From Asterias amurensis (lineage: Eukaryota; Echinodermata; Asteroidea; Forcipulatida; Asteriidae): DNA of 64,000 bases. The stretch covers positions 2,666,001 to 2,730,000 of the forward strand of contig NC_092662.1 of the NCBI RefSeq assembly GCF_032118995.1. The letters run 5' to 3'. The notes below the pieces were generated by a model. That model searched no databases. It saw only the letters and a list, made by a program, of their open reading frames with translations, and was not told where the DNA came from. Both the position numbers and the translations under genes were made by a program. Positions 33,001-42,496 of the stretch are shown here, piece after piece. Every line of letters begins with the position of its first letter. Position 1 is the stretch's first letter.

Positions 33001-35473
33001 CCAAAGTTAGCTTCGCATTCGCCGGCAGTATGAACTGGTTTTCAGGGTTAGCCCCGGTGTTTCTGGTTGACAGCAAGCACTCGTCTACAGGTTTCCTCAG
33101 GCTTGCAAGCTATTAGTGGTTGAAGTACTGATGATTCATCTTTGGTTTCGCTACCAGAAATATATAATAATAATATATGACCTTTGACCCTCACCTGTGA
33201 ACTGCATACCCTGAGCGTACTTGGCCAAGAAGTCCTTTATGACCTTTGGGTTCCAGGGACCATCGATTGGGTATCCCTTCTGCTTGCCACTCTTCATAAC
33301 ATACTTGCTATTCAGCTTGTTGTCGTAGCGTGAACCTGGCCCAAATGTGGCTTTTAATCTCTGTGCAAAATCTGCCTTGTTAAAACCTGTTAAAGGAACA
33401 CGTTGTCTTGGATCGGTCGAGTTGGTCTTTCGAAAGCGTTTGTAACCGTTTGTTATAAAATGCATATGGCTGGAAAGATGTTGTAAAAGTAGAATACAAT
33501 GATGCACACAAACATGCCTCGAAATTGCGTGGTTTTCCTTTTACCTCGTCGACTAACACGTCGCCCATTTATGGGGGTCAAAATTTTGACTCCCATAAAT
33601 GGCCGACCGTGTTAGTTCGCACAGTAGAAGAAAAACCACGCAATTTCGAGGCAAACTTGTGTGGATCATTGTATTCTACTTTTAAAACATCTTTCCAACC
33701 ATATGCATTATATAAACAACGGTGACAAACGCTTTTGTTTTGACCAACTCGTCCGATCCAAGGCAACGTGTTCCTTTAAGAACAATGAAGATTTAATGTT
33801 GCAAATTAGTTATTTTGAGACACCTGGCTGCAGTAAATTTAACAGCTACTAGATTAAACAACTGGGATGAATCTTTAAAAAGAATTTTCAAGGACAATTT
33901 TGTTTCTCCTGGTTTCACCAGGGATCATTTTATCTTAGAGAAATACATGTAGGCAATTTTTATCATTCTGCATGTTCTGAATTGATGTTAACCATCGTTT
34001 GCACAACAAGGTATGTCGGACAGTGAAAGTGATCACAATTTGCTCTCGTTTATTTTGGCAGTCTATGTTCCAAATTAAATCCTACCCACAAATTTACATT
34101 TTTTCGACGATATAACATTCACATGACATAAAATGGAAAAGGAACATTCTCTAGTTTTGATTTGGGAGAATTATTATTACTTTTTTTAAAGTCTTTGAGA
34201 AAGATTATGCTAAAGTTGAATTGTCAGCCCACAAACTATTTGCTTGCAACTAAATAACCTTCACAAGCAACCAGCGACTCCAGCAGTGTTTGGGTTTGGT
34301 CAGCGTAACTGGTGCCCCGTCCAGTCTCAATACAATAGAATGGATTATGAGACGGTTCCCAGAATTCAACTGAGTCTCTGCGACTGCCGACGATGCCATC
34401 CAGCTTGCCTAGGTTGTAAATCCAATGTAGTGGCTGGGCTGTTTAAAAAACAAAAACAAAACATGATTTTCAATGGCAGTAGAATAAATAAAGCAAGACA
34501 AGTTCTCAAAGAACAAAATCTACACACTGCTCTAGAATTGCAAGGGTCGTGGGTTGGAATCCCACCCAAGTAACATGCCTGTGATATTTTTTTACAGGAC
34601 TCGGGGAAAGTACCGAGTATACAGTGCTAACACCCATCGGTGTATGGGTACAAACCAATTAGTATTCTTTATCCCCGATGCAAACTTAACATCTTATTAA
34701 AATCTACACAACAAAAATGTATTGCCAGCAACCTTCACCGCATAATAACAAGAAATTATATATATTTACAGGTGTTCATTTATCCTAGACCCAATTTCAC
34801 AAAGCTGTTAATCAGAAAGTACTGCTAAGCAAATTTCTATGCTAAGCAAAGATGGGTTGGGCGCCGCACCAGTAACAACAATGTAACTTTAATGACTTTT
34901 GGTCTGCTAAGCATTACTTTTCTGTGCTTAGCGAGTTTTTAGTGCCCCTCCCCCTTCCTGGCCCCAAAGCTCCTTGATCCCAATCTCACTTATTATTATG
35001 CAAACACATTGCTAGTGTCCTCAATCACCAATCAAGCTACGTGGGAAAAAACAATCAATCAATTATCAAAAACAACAAGTGATTTTCCCTTGATTGTCTT
35101 GTTGACTAGTCAAAGTGGTGGTTAAAATATCAAAAGGGACTAGGACTAGGAGTTTATATTGTTTACTATTTGTAGACACCTTGCCAAGCAGCCCTGGTAG
35201 GACGTCAGAGTCCAACCTGGGCTGCTCGCCAAGGTACTGTTCAAACATGTCTTGTTAAGGTTAAATGTAGACCATAAATTGCACAGTCACACTACACAAC
35301 AACACATCAATGATAATATGGAATGCTCCGTTGCGTAACAATGCATTACAAGAGTAAATGACGGAACGATGGAAATATTTGTAACGAACAATACCTGCAG
35401 CATCACTGACCACACACCCTACAATGGCTGCCACTGCCCTCTCTTTCTGATCAACCGACATTTTGGGTTTCAC
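29950..35473 (-). CDS. SELENOJ: Selenoprotein J-like protein (J1-crystallin / ADP-ribosylglycohydrolase family), seven exons, in-frame TGA read as Sec
   Basis: Minus-strand exons 35473-35395, 34438-34259, 33386-33195, 32626-32470, 31973-31774, 30833-30694 and 30054-29950 join with GT/AG introns to 351 codons including a TAA stop. Landmarks are VSDAAAQPLHWIYN (residues about 21-34), NPFY and SYADQTQTLLESL (about 60-82), FGPGSRYD, YPIDGPW, AMYAGRAEMLEKVEEAL, LPGAFQSALHSL and IMAGGCNASRSGFIGSCLGA. These are family blocks of ADP-ribosylglycohydrolase-fold proteins of the J1-crystallin type. The Asp-rich GGDTD metal site of active hydrolases is replaced by GGCNASR, so ordinary hydrolase activity is doubtful. 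Codon 269 is TGA, between FFLNS and DLPG. As I recall, J1-crystallin relatives carry Cys in this S-C-x-LPG position. SelJ is a known selenoprotein family of fishes and sea urchin. Function is uncertain; a structural role has been suggested for this family. Confidence 0.88.
30694..30833 (-). CDS. SELENOJ: SelJ coding exon 6
   Basis: Acceptor tcttcgcag, donor GCAAGA|GTAAGT, phase 1 to 0. It carries LPGAFQSALHSLINHTDLAA and the AGGCNASRSGFIGSCLGAR block, the most diagnostic part of the family. Confidence 0.93.
30925..30995 (-). repeat. Diverged tRNA-SINE head
   Basis: Plus strand gacaaattgactggagtgggac then gacctccagattaa and cactctacca matches the inverted SINE head at 26427. Fragment in SelJ intron 5. 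Confidence 0.45.
31020..31385 (+). mobile_element. SINE body fragment
   Basis: The 3' part (agcgccaggagcatcactgagtgacggacatgtgtgctatataagaa, then atcatcattgtcattg) matches the tail of the SINE at 43640 (gagcgccattagcgttactgagtgactgatttgtgcgc). In SelJ intron 5. Confidence 0.5.
31395..31752 (+). mobile_element. GC-rich SINE-like element with TTA tail
   Basis: GC-rich body ending agtgcgcattacaaatgctgtattattattac, a tail form typical of invertebrate SINEs. No tRNA head is recognised. In SelJ intron 5. Confidence 0.5.
31774..31973 (-). CDS. SELENOJ: SelJ coding exon 5, ends in TGA-G before the donor
   Basis: Acceptor tctgtaattacag to Arg-Ile-Leu-Glu, phase 2; donor G|GTACAT, phase 1. The last complete codon is TGA (31777-31775), followed by one G that pairs with AC of exon 6 to give Asp. 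No donor upstream in this exon would keep both the family helix (HRYAAKKFFLNS) and the frame into exon 6. Confidence 0.85.
31775..31777 (-). other. Predicted selenocysteine (UGA) codon
   Basis: In-frame TGA as codon 269 of a gene whose coding similarity continues in frame for 81 further residues over two more exons. The recalled family context is Ser, Cys/Sec, any, Leu, Pro, Gly. It lies one base from the exon 5/6 junction. Confidence 0.75.
32109..32345. repeat. Tandem duplication, about 117-bp unit (SelJ intron 4)
   Basis: Two adjacent copies each start aaccctcctactgtctgacca and contain ctgtggtttt, gccagcctgcaatatgatat and acagtacaca. Confidence 0.8.
32470..32626 (-). CDS. SELENOJ: SelJ coding exon 4
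   Basis: Acceptor tttacttcatag, donor GCCAG|GTAGGA, phase 1 to 2. It encodes SRDVADMGAVVPVVAM and AMYAGRAEMLEKVEEAL. Confidence 0.92.
32810..33165 (+). mobile_element. SINE interrupted by a small MITE
   Basis: 3' half of a tRNA-like head (gagtttgagtcctggttgtgcca), then cttgtgtccttaagcaagat, resuming at 33045 with gggttagccccggtgtttctgg and ending in an ataataataat tail. The interruption at about 32953-33044 (ccaggttcatactc ... gcagtatgaactgg) is an inverted-repeat insertion related to 47387-47577. Confidence 0.55.
33195..33386 (-). CDS. SELENOJ: SelJ coding exon 3
   Basis: Acceptor cctttaacag, donor TTCACAG|GTGAGG, phase 1 to 1. It encodes GFNKADFAQRLKATFGPGSR, then a variable stretch and YPIDGPWNPKVIKDFL. 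The acceptor lies at the edge of a palindromic MITE. Confidence 0.93.
33390..33779. mobile_element. Palindromic TTAA MITE (family 1), copy 2, abutting a SelJ splice acceptor
   Basis: Same ends and mirror structure as 16357-16746: TTAAAGGAACACGTTG at the left and CAACGTGTTCCTTTAA at the right. It lies in SelJ intron 2, with its left terminal TTAA only three bases (cag) from exon 3. The pyrimidine-rich stretch before the acceptor therefore comes from the element. Confidence 0.92.
34259..34438 (-). CDS. SELENOJ: SelJ coding exon 2
   Basis: Acceptor tgttttttaaacag, donor TGTGAAG|GTTATT, phase 1 to 1. Joining the split codon gives AAAQPLHWIYN, then KLDGIVGS, NPFYCIETG, SYADQTQTLLESLVACE. The other frames are broken. 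Confidence 0.92.
34470..34650 (+). mobile_element. tRNA-derived SINE, related to 45030 and 56330
   Basis: Contains agttctcaaagaacaaaatctacaca, then a T-arm-like gggtcgtgggttggaatcccaccc and catgcctgtgatattttttta with aggactcggggaaagtac. The last part matches the fragment at 56330. Confidence 0.55.
34789..34945. mobile_element. GCTTAAGC/GCTAAGC MITE (family 3)
   Basis: Left end ccaatttcacaaagctgttaatcag with tgctaagcaaa; right end ctgtgcttagcgag. A decayed member of the family seen at 53735 and 55368. Confidence 0.55.
35395..35473 (-). CDS. SELENOJ: SelJ coding exon 1
   Basis: ATG at 35473-35471 (a second in-frame ATG four codons later could also be used); donor GCTGCAG|GTATTG, phase 1. It encodes MSVDQKERAVAAIVGCVVSD from the second ATG, the start of the family fold. 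Confidence 0.88.
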
Positions 35474-35806
35474 TGTCGAATATTAGGCATGATTTTCGCG
35501 ATGTTTTGATCACCAGAACACCCGCCACATACACACACAGCCAGCCGACACTCGAGGACAACGTGTGTGTGTATGTTTTTATGTAACAATTAATAAACTT
35601 GTTTCAAGTCCTTTGGAGAGTTCTGCACTATACAGGCCCTCAGCGGGCATTATCTTGGGTTCCCCTCTACCGATTTTGAAAAGAATTTTTACCCAACCCA
35701 AAACCCTATCCACATACACTGCTCGTGGTTTATGATGGGTTCTAACCGGGGTCCACAGAGGAGCTGTCTGGCTGGGTGCGCCAACTGTGTTTAAAAAAAA
35801 CACAAA
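35474..35806 (-). promoter_or_regulatory. SelJ upstream region (probable 5' UTR/promoter)
   Basis: About 330 bp lie between the SelJ start and a divergent open frame at 35807. No TATA box is evident near the start. An acac/gtgt-rich stretch lies at 35522-35578. Assignment rests on position only. Confidence 0.3.
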
Positions 35807-36234
35807 ATGGACTGTTACTTAGTCTATCGTATCACCTCGAGCAGGCTCTTGACGTTGGAGGCGCACTCCATCTGTCACCGAAAAACAACATCCTCGGATT
35901 GTGAAAAATGTGACTTGACTCGAGTTCTACTTCTTCAACATTTCAAGTGGAAGGCTGCATCCAAGAATTTTCCCTCTTTTTCGCTGAATGAAGGTTAGTG
36001 CCTCTATTTGTTTTACACATAGTCAGAGGGTTGTTAGCATTAGTTTTGCAGTGGTCAAAGACTCAAACTGTGACACAGACCAGCAAAACCAATTCGTCCG
36101 TGGTGTGGTGGGCCATGGTGGACGAGCAAGATTTGCTTGCCGTGTCCAATCAATGTTCACTGCATGCAGATGTCAACTTGGCCGGACAAGTTACACGGTG
36201 CACTTAAAAAAAGCATAAACAGAAGTTGTACAAT
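35807..36234 (+). other. Open frame of uncertain status, divergent from SelJ
   Basis: A 63-codon frame (35807-35998) starts in fair context (acaaaATGG), with a possible donor AATGAAG|GTTAGT at about 35993. It contains HSICHRKTTSSDCEKCDLTR, with Cys pairs but no recognised domain. Two further overlapping frames run to 36218. It could be the first exon of an unrecognised divergent gene or chance. Confidence 0.2.
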
Positions 36235-36651
36235 ATGGACACCCGACTGATATGTTTTAGGTCTCGGCGTTCCTAAAAACTTTCAAAAAAATTAAATAAA
36301 TTGTGAATGTTCACTGCATCACTGCCACTGGTGGGCCGGGTGAAAGTAAACAAGCAAATGCCGCAGTTAATTAATTAATCTCAACAAATCAATAAATCAC
36401 CCCAGCCCCTCCTTCAGCTAACAATAACATGGCTAAATTTGTCATACCCTAACTTTGTACAAAGTATGGCATCTGTCTACTGTCATGCAATGAATAAGCT
36501 ATTATGATGTCCACCATTTTATTCTAACAAATTAGATTCCCCGATGCAAAACCAATGTACAATGTTGAAACTGCAGACCCAAGGAGCTTGAACTGGAGAG
36601 GCCTTCTTCAAATCCAAAGCTAAGAATCTTAGATGTAAAACCAATACAAGC

Positions 36652-37041
36652 TTAAAGGAACACGTTGCCTTGATCGGACGAGTTGGTCTTTGAAAAGCGT
36701 TTGTGACTGTTTTTTATAAAATGCATACGGGTAGAAAGATGTTGTAAAAGTATAATGCAATGATCCACACAAACATGCCTCGAAGTTGCACATTTTTCCT
36801 TTTACCTCGTCGACTAACACGGTCGGCCATTTATGGGAGTCAAATTTTTGACTCCCATAAATGGCTGACCGTGTTAGTTCGCGCAGTAAAAGGAAACCCA
36901 CGCAATTTCGTGGCAAACATGTGTGGATAGTTTTATTCTACTTTTAAAACATCTTTCCAACCATATGCATTTTACAAAAAATGGTTACAAACGCTCAGTT
37001 ATAGACCAACTCGTCCGATCCAAGGCAACGTGTTCCTTTAA
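36652..37041. mobile_element. Palindromic TTAA MITE (family 1), copy 3
   Basis: Ends TTAAAGGAACACGTTGCC and GGCAACGTGTTCCTTTAA; centre tatgggagtcaaatttttgactcccata, a near-perfect hairpin. 390 bp like the other copies. Confidence 0.92.
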
Positions 37042-38037
37042 AACTTGTTCACTTGCCTTATAGCCCCCATCACTTGCGTGACCACAACACCCTTGGTCAT
37101 GACCACATGATGTGCTTTAAATCACTAAAGAGCCCAACAACCTTGAAGAGACGATGAGAAAATATTACTTTGGGGGAGTAAATTTTGCCTCGGGGACCGA
37201 TTAGCCGTGCCCCATGATGGTGTTCAGCCGAGCGTAGCATCATCGCGCTTGACGCGTTCCATGTGGCCTTGATATTGAATGGCATTTAGTTCAAAGCGAA
37301 ATCAAATTATAATCCCGTAAACGCTCTGTTTTAGAGGCTTGCTGTTGGCATCCTTGTGCAAAGGTTATCAACATTGTAGGTAGAGAAGGGGGAGTGTATG
37401 CAGGAGTGGACTAGGACTGTTAATGTAAAAGAAGAATGCTGTTGTACATTTTGGTCGAATTTTTGAGATTTTATTTTTTGTGTGGGTTAATAATTTACAT
37501 CCAGGTTTTTTTCCCCATACACAATCTATACCGTATCGGACACACAGGATACTATACCCTTAACTTGCTGGGCGATGCAAAAATTGGGGCCTATTTTGAT
37601 ACATGTGCAAATTTGAGGTCGATATCCACGAATTGCAGCCCGATTAACACACAACCTATTTATTTACTTATTTATTTATTTTATTTAAATGTAGAATGTT
37701 ATTTAAAATGTGTTTTTTAATTTTTTTTTATTCACTTGTTTTGTTCAATTTTTATAACATTTTTTGTTTGGGGGGGAGGTGGACATCTTATTCAAACAAT
37801 CATAACTTGATAAAACACTTATCAAATTATTTAAAATTTACACAGTAAGTTTCCCTCTTTGTGGTTTATAAAAAGTTGTATCCCCTTTTACATGTAATAC
37901 CTTTGCTGCTAACTCCCACATTGTATCTTAAACTTTGGTGTGATCCCTGGCTATACAACAGTTACAGTTTGAATGGTTTCTGACTGGCACTCCCCCCAAA
38001 AAAGGATAAAATTGTCAAATTAGGGAGAATGCCAAAA
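37042..38037. other. Intergenic, AT-rich, nothing recognised
   Basis: A GC-richer segment at 37100-37290 is followed by very AT-rich sequence. Open frames here are AT-driven and show no domain. No gene is supported. Confidence 0.35.
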
Positions 38038-38115
38038 TTAGGGCTGGATAGCTCAGGCGGTAGATCTGTGGCACATTATTTTTGAGGTCGCAGGTTCAAG
38101 TCCCACTTTGGTCGA
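38038..38115 (+). mobile_element. tRNA-derived SINE head
   Basis: GGGCTGGATAGCTCAGGCGG with GGTAGA forms a type I tRNA A box and D arm, and gtcgcaggttcaagtccca is a B box and T arm. The expected anticodon stem is not formed, and SINE-like sequence (ctttgtttagtccac) follows, so it is not a functional tRNA. Confidence 0.65.
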
Positions 38116-38504
38116 ATTATCTTTGTTTAGTCCACAAAAAAAAGAATCTTTAAAGTTTACTCCAAGTCAGTTTCCCGTGTGGTTTATTATGATACTTGAT
38201 AAACTATTTATGTAAAATGCCCCAAATTGCACAGTACACCCCATGTATGTAGGGCTTTTAAAGCTATTATTAGTGAAAAACACATTCCAGTGACCTTGTT
38301 TCAACTCAGCGTGCCGAAGGCCCTCTATTATCGATTGGATGATTTTGTTAAGGGGCACCAAGGCAAGGTCACGAGTACATTTACAATGTAGATTCTCAAC
38401 CTTAATTCTTGGCCGGGGAAAATGTTGAAAATGCTCAGTTGAATCCCAATAATGTACGATAATGGATAACGCCATTCAGATCAAGGTCAACAAACAGGGT
38501 CCAA

Positions 38505-38705
38505 TTTTTATTAAGCTGCTTTTTACAAACAACAGAAAATAGTGCTTTAAACATTTCTGCTTAGCTGCTTAGCAAAAGAAGCAGGGAACCAGTCACAAAC
38601 TGTGCAGTATAGCATGAAAGCTGGTAACCCTTTTCAAGTAAGACTTGGCTAATCATGGTTGTATGCCTGCATGTCAAATAATCAAGTTTGGTGAAATTGT
38701 GTTGC
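38505..38705. mobile_element. Family 3 MITE, partial
   Basis: Contains attaagctgctttttacaaacaac, ttctgcttagctgcttagcaaaag and ctggtaacccttttcaag with caagtttggtgaaattgtg at the right. Diverged member of the GCTTAAGC family. Confidence 0.45.
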
Positions 38706-38960
38706 TAATGCTTGCAATATTCCTGGCTGGAATTGTTCCATGTCTTTCATAACCCATTCGACCTAATACCGCCATTAAAACTAATCTGTAACCATTTGCC
38801 TGGCACTATTTTATGGCACATCATAATCTCATATGAATTATTAATGACAAAACTGTGACTGACTCTTTTCTAGTGAGCAATTTAAAAGTGAGCAAATAAC
38901 CCATTAGATTGGATTGGAAAACTAAGACCAGAATACATGCTAGCTGCTCTAAAAGATCAC

Positions 38961-39140
38961 TTAAAGGCAGGGTACAATTTTGGTAATTGTCAAAGACTCA
39001 GTATCCTCACTTGGTGTATGTACGTATGTATTCCAACAACAAACCTGAGAATTTGGGCTCAATTGGTCGTCAAAGTTGCAAGAAAATAGCAAAAGAAAAA
39101 AACACCAATAATACAATAGTGTGGTTTATTCCTGACTTTT
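38961..39140 (+). mobile_element. TTAA MITE (family 2), 5' part only
   Basis: TTAAAGGCAGGGTACAATTT with ggtaattgtcaaagactc and the family body down to gcaagaaaatagcaaaagaaaaaaacacc. The right half is missing. Confidence 0.65.
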
Positions 39141-40134
39141 TCAGAGCATAATTTGAAACACAATGTCATTGAATTCCAAAAACAAATTGGTCCTTACTCT
39201 AGTACATTCCAAGGAGGAATATTTCTTGGTTCAAATAGTCAAATTCAAGTCCGTTTTGATTGGAAATTATTGACAGTAAGGATTAGGAATGGACCAGAAC
39301 GTCCTCCTATAAAAATGTACAGACCTAATTTCTCAGAATGATGTCATCGGATGTTTTGAATGTTGACAAATTTTGCCTCTGAGGAAGATTAATTTTACAC
39401 CAATTGAGAGGATAAAAACTTCATCAATGAGTAGGCCTTACTGGAAAATTCCAATCACATAATTGGCTGAACTTGCCCCAGTAATGTGTTGTGAAAAGAA
39501 TCACGGGACAAGGATGTTGTAATCAATTTCCGAGAAGCAGAGCTCAAGTTTCAATGGAAAAAGGAATTGGAGTAAATCAATTTCTTAGAAAAAAAAAACC
39601 TAAATTTTTAATGGGATATTAGAATATTCACAATTTGAAACTGAGAGAATACTAAAAAACAGTTGCATGGTTACCGATTACAAAATAAACGAACATAATC
39701 AATCAGACAAATTGGTTACCGACTATAGAATGATAAACTCCACGTAGCTGTCCGAAGCAATTAGTCGACTAACTGTATCGAGGCTTCCGATTTGAAACAT
39801 TGAAAGCCACTTTAGAAAATGATTGCTTTCCCTCGTCGTGGCTGTGCGGAAGAGAAAGAGATTGGGGGACTGCGAGAGGGGAGGTTCACAGGGTAAACAA
39901 CGGGGAGCACGTTCGGGGAGGGGGGGGGGGAGGAAGCAGACTGTCAAAGGCGTCAGCTTTGTATGGCTCTGTCTGGGGGTGCTTTTATGAGATGAGTAAT
40001 GACTTTTATGTTATCATAGATCTCTGTATTTTAGTGAAAGTGCCACCCTTGTTGGTCATATTCCATGTGGGCAGTTGGCAGTGATGAATACTGATAAAAG
40101 CTTACCAAAATGTCACCAGACTTAGCAAGATGAG
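39141..40134. other. Intergenic, nothing recognised
   Basis: AT-rich sequence with a G run at about 39918-39931. No gene or complete repeat is identified. Confidence 0.35.
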
Positions 40135-40330
40135 GCCAATTTCATGAAGCCTGTCTGTAAGCACAGCTATTCGCTGAGCACAGAGAAATTGTGCTTAGCA
40201 GAAACAGTTTACCAGCCAACATTCTATGAAGTTGATACTGTTGTCATCAGTGCTACACTCGTATTTTGACAATTCTTTGCTAATCAGCATTTTCTGTTTT
40301 AAAAAGAGCTTTATGAAATTATGCCCCTAT
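40135..40330. mobile_element. Family 3 MITE, diverged
   Basis: Left end ggccaatttcatgaagcctgt, right end aaagagctttatgaaattatgcc, with gcacagagaaattgtgcttagcag between. This is an imperfect terminal inverted repeat of the family. Confidence 0.6.
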
Positions 40331-40496
40331 TCCTGCTGGCTAGTTTGATAAACGCTTAGAGCAAACTCCCTTGCTCGCACTGATCTATTGTTGCTATTAG
40401 AGGAGAGACTTTTACTTGCAGAAGTGGCATCCAATGAATATTTCATATTGTAGCCGATGTTTCCGTCTTGTGCCTTCGGCAATCTATAATTGTACC

Positions 40497-40554
40497 GCCT
40501 GGTTCTTGATAATTTACCTGGACTTCGTCTCGGTAAAATTATCAAGAACCAGGC
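40497..40554. repeat. Hairpin with about 22-bp near-perfect arms
   Basis: GCCTGGTTCTTGATAATTT and its complement AAATTATCAAGAACCAGGC flank a short tacctggacttcgtctcggta loop. Function unknown; possibly a small fold-back element. Confidence 0.75.
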
Positions 40555-40599
40555 CTCGGCGGGTTTAAACCACTACATGTAGTTACCCTCTTCACCACA

Positions 40600-42467
40600 C
40601 ATTGATTCCCTTACATTCAAAAACCATTCAACTTAAATATTGAATGTCCAGGTTTCTGGGTGTCTTTTGGACACCCTGTTTTATCAGTCATTTCATGAAA
40701 AAAAATCAGCCACACTTCTGCCACTGGCACACTTACCTAATGTACACACCTTTGTGAATGAGCAGAGTGGTTTCTAAACACAAAATAAATAACCGTACTA
40801 GCACTTTCTTTTCCTGCTATGAACATCATCATGTCAAATACTCACATCTTAAACATCAACACCTCTTTTTATCAACACCTCCTCCTGGGTTAAGTTCCTC
40901 ATCCAGCAACAGCTTCCGAGCTTACTGACACCTAGGGCAAGTCGTTCACATCTCATTTTGACCCAATCAAACGTAATGATCTTTGACGCCGTTTTTAAAC
41001 CCAGGGTTGCACTGTGCAACCATTCCTAGGGCCCTATTTGTATTGATTCCTTTGTGTGCCGGGGCCTTAGTACCTGGATTAGTTTGTGCTACGCGGCGGT
41101 TTTCTATAATGTTAACGAGATTGCCTCCTTCTTCTTTCCGCGAGACTTGTTGCCGTCCCTTCTTTATTGTATCGTCACGTCGGCCCAGTCGCTCTTTCAA
41201 TCATCAAGGCCTTATGGTGCATTGACCTTAATGAATATTCATAACCCTGCATTTAAGAATAAGAGAGCTGGGCAGTCATTGGTTCATGGCCGAGCTGAAT
41301 TTATCTTTCCCACCGGTGATTACAACTACAAGAACCTCCCCCCCTAAACATTTCTCCATGCACAGCGGCAGATCTTCAGAGATGCAATCTTAGAAACACA
41401 CGGATACAAGAAGACGACATCTGGTTCTTTGATGACGGTCCCATCAGGGGAAACATGCAATCTTTCCAGTAATCCTCCGCTCATAGTTAACATTATAAGC
41501 GTCCACTCCTTGAACAATCATCAACCATCAAAGGCATTTTTTCCAGCAACGACAGATTGGTTTTTGGTGTTTGTTGTTTTTAAAAACACGACACGAGCTA
41601 CCTTGCTTGAAGAGGCTGATCTGATCAACCAGCAACAGTTTTTTTTATTTATTAGAACTTTAAATAATTAGAGACCGGAGATTAGGTCTACACCACTTTA
41701 TAGGCTCGTTAATTTCAACTTCACGGACACTCGTTGCGATGTTTGTCACTTCATTCTGAGGGAGCTGGATCTAGTGGCTGTGTTTTTCCTTTCTGTGTCT
41801 GTATTCTTGCTCGTAACACCTTGATACAAGACGCCTTTTACCCAGTGACGATAATTGGTACTGATAGAAACGGACTTGTCTTGATCGCTCTGATGAATTG
41901 AGTTCCTCATTTGATGACTACACCTCTCTGTTGCTGTGGAAATAATCCCGAAACAATACGGTTATAAAACTCTCTCCGGAGAGTGGTGGCCCAACTGATG
42001 ATTTCAAGCTTAATCCACATGGTACATGGTATGTAAATTTGGCGAATCGACTCGGAAAGCAGGAGTTAAACAGTTGATTGTACTGTCTAGAGAAAAGAGA
42101 GATAAAGTACGAGCAAAAACGGCAATTAATTCCTCGGAGAGTCGGGACAACTCTACTGATGGTTTCAAGATTTATCAACACTAGTTGCAGAATCTACTGA
42201 GAAAACGGAAAGAAACGGTGAGAGAGAATTTATTAGTCTGCATATTGACTGTAGTGGAGCTCCACGCTATTGATTTAAGAGAATTCTTTGATGTGTGCCG
42301 TCCTGTCCCTGGCTTGAAGTGTTGTGACACTGAACGGATCCTTGCTCTTATTCCTTTGATCGGGAAACCTCTACTAGGGCAAATAAATACACCTCGTAAA
42401 CACAAGAGCCAGTAACTTTTATAAAAAGCGGTTTCACAGGACGGGTCTCGGTGGTTACTAGAGAAAA
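40600..42467. other. Repeat-poor segment, possible regulatory or 5' exonic region
   Basis: None of the window's repeat families is recognised here, and the base composition is more balanced. It contains an AT-rich palindromic core (taatgaatattcataa at about 41229-41244). A 300-base open frame (41345-41671) has no recognised domain. It directly precedes the candidate coding exon at 42468. A TATA-like ttttataaaaagcgg lies near 42417. Confidence 0.35.
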
Positions 42468-42496
42468 ATGGATCGCTACAGACGAACAAACATGAG
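42468..42496 (+). CDS. Candidate first coding exon of an unrecognised gene
   Basis: gaaaaATGG is a strong start context (A at -3, G at +4). The nine codons MDRYRRTNM plus two bases run into ATGAG|GTAAGTTA, a near-consensus splice donor. A TATA-like box lies about 50 bp upstream, and about 1.8 kb upstream is nearly repeat-free. No downstream exon was recognised in the remaining 21 kb, so if real the next exons may lie outside the window or be too diverged to see. The family is unknown. Confidence 0.25.

Noticed and set aside
35066..35248. Minus-strand frame starting MFEQYLGEQPRLDS as a possible SelJ exon
   Set aside because: It could be spliced in phase to exon 1, but the exon at 34438-34259 joins exon 1 to give the family motif AAAQPLHWIY, and including this frame would break it.
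38038..38112. Functional type I tRNA gene
   Set aside because: A and B boxes are good, but the anticodon stem does not form and the acceptor arms do not pair.
41345..41671. About 300-base open frame on the + strand with a possible acceptor (ctccatgcacag)
   Set aside because: No recognised domain, no matching donor and T-rich run-out; conservation or RNA evidence would be needed.
42181..42489. Minus-strand 102-codon frame over the candidate exon at 42468
   Set aside because: No domain or splice support; likely shadow of a repeat-poor region.
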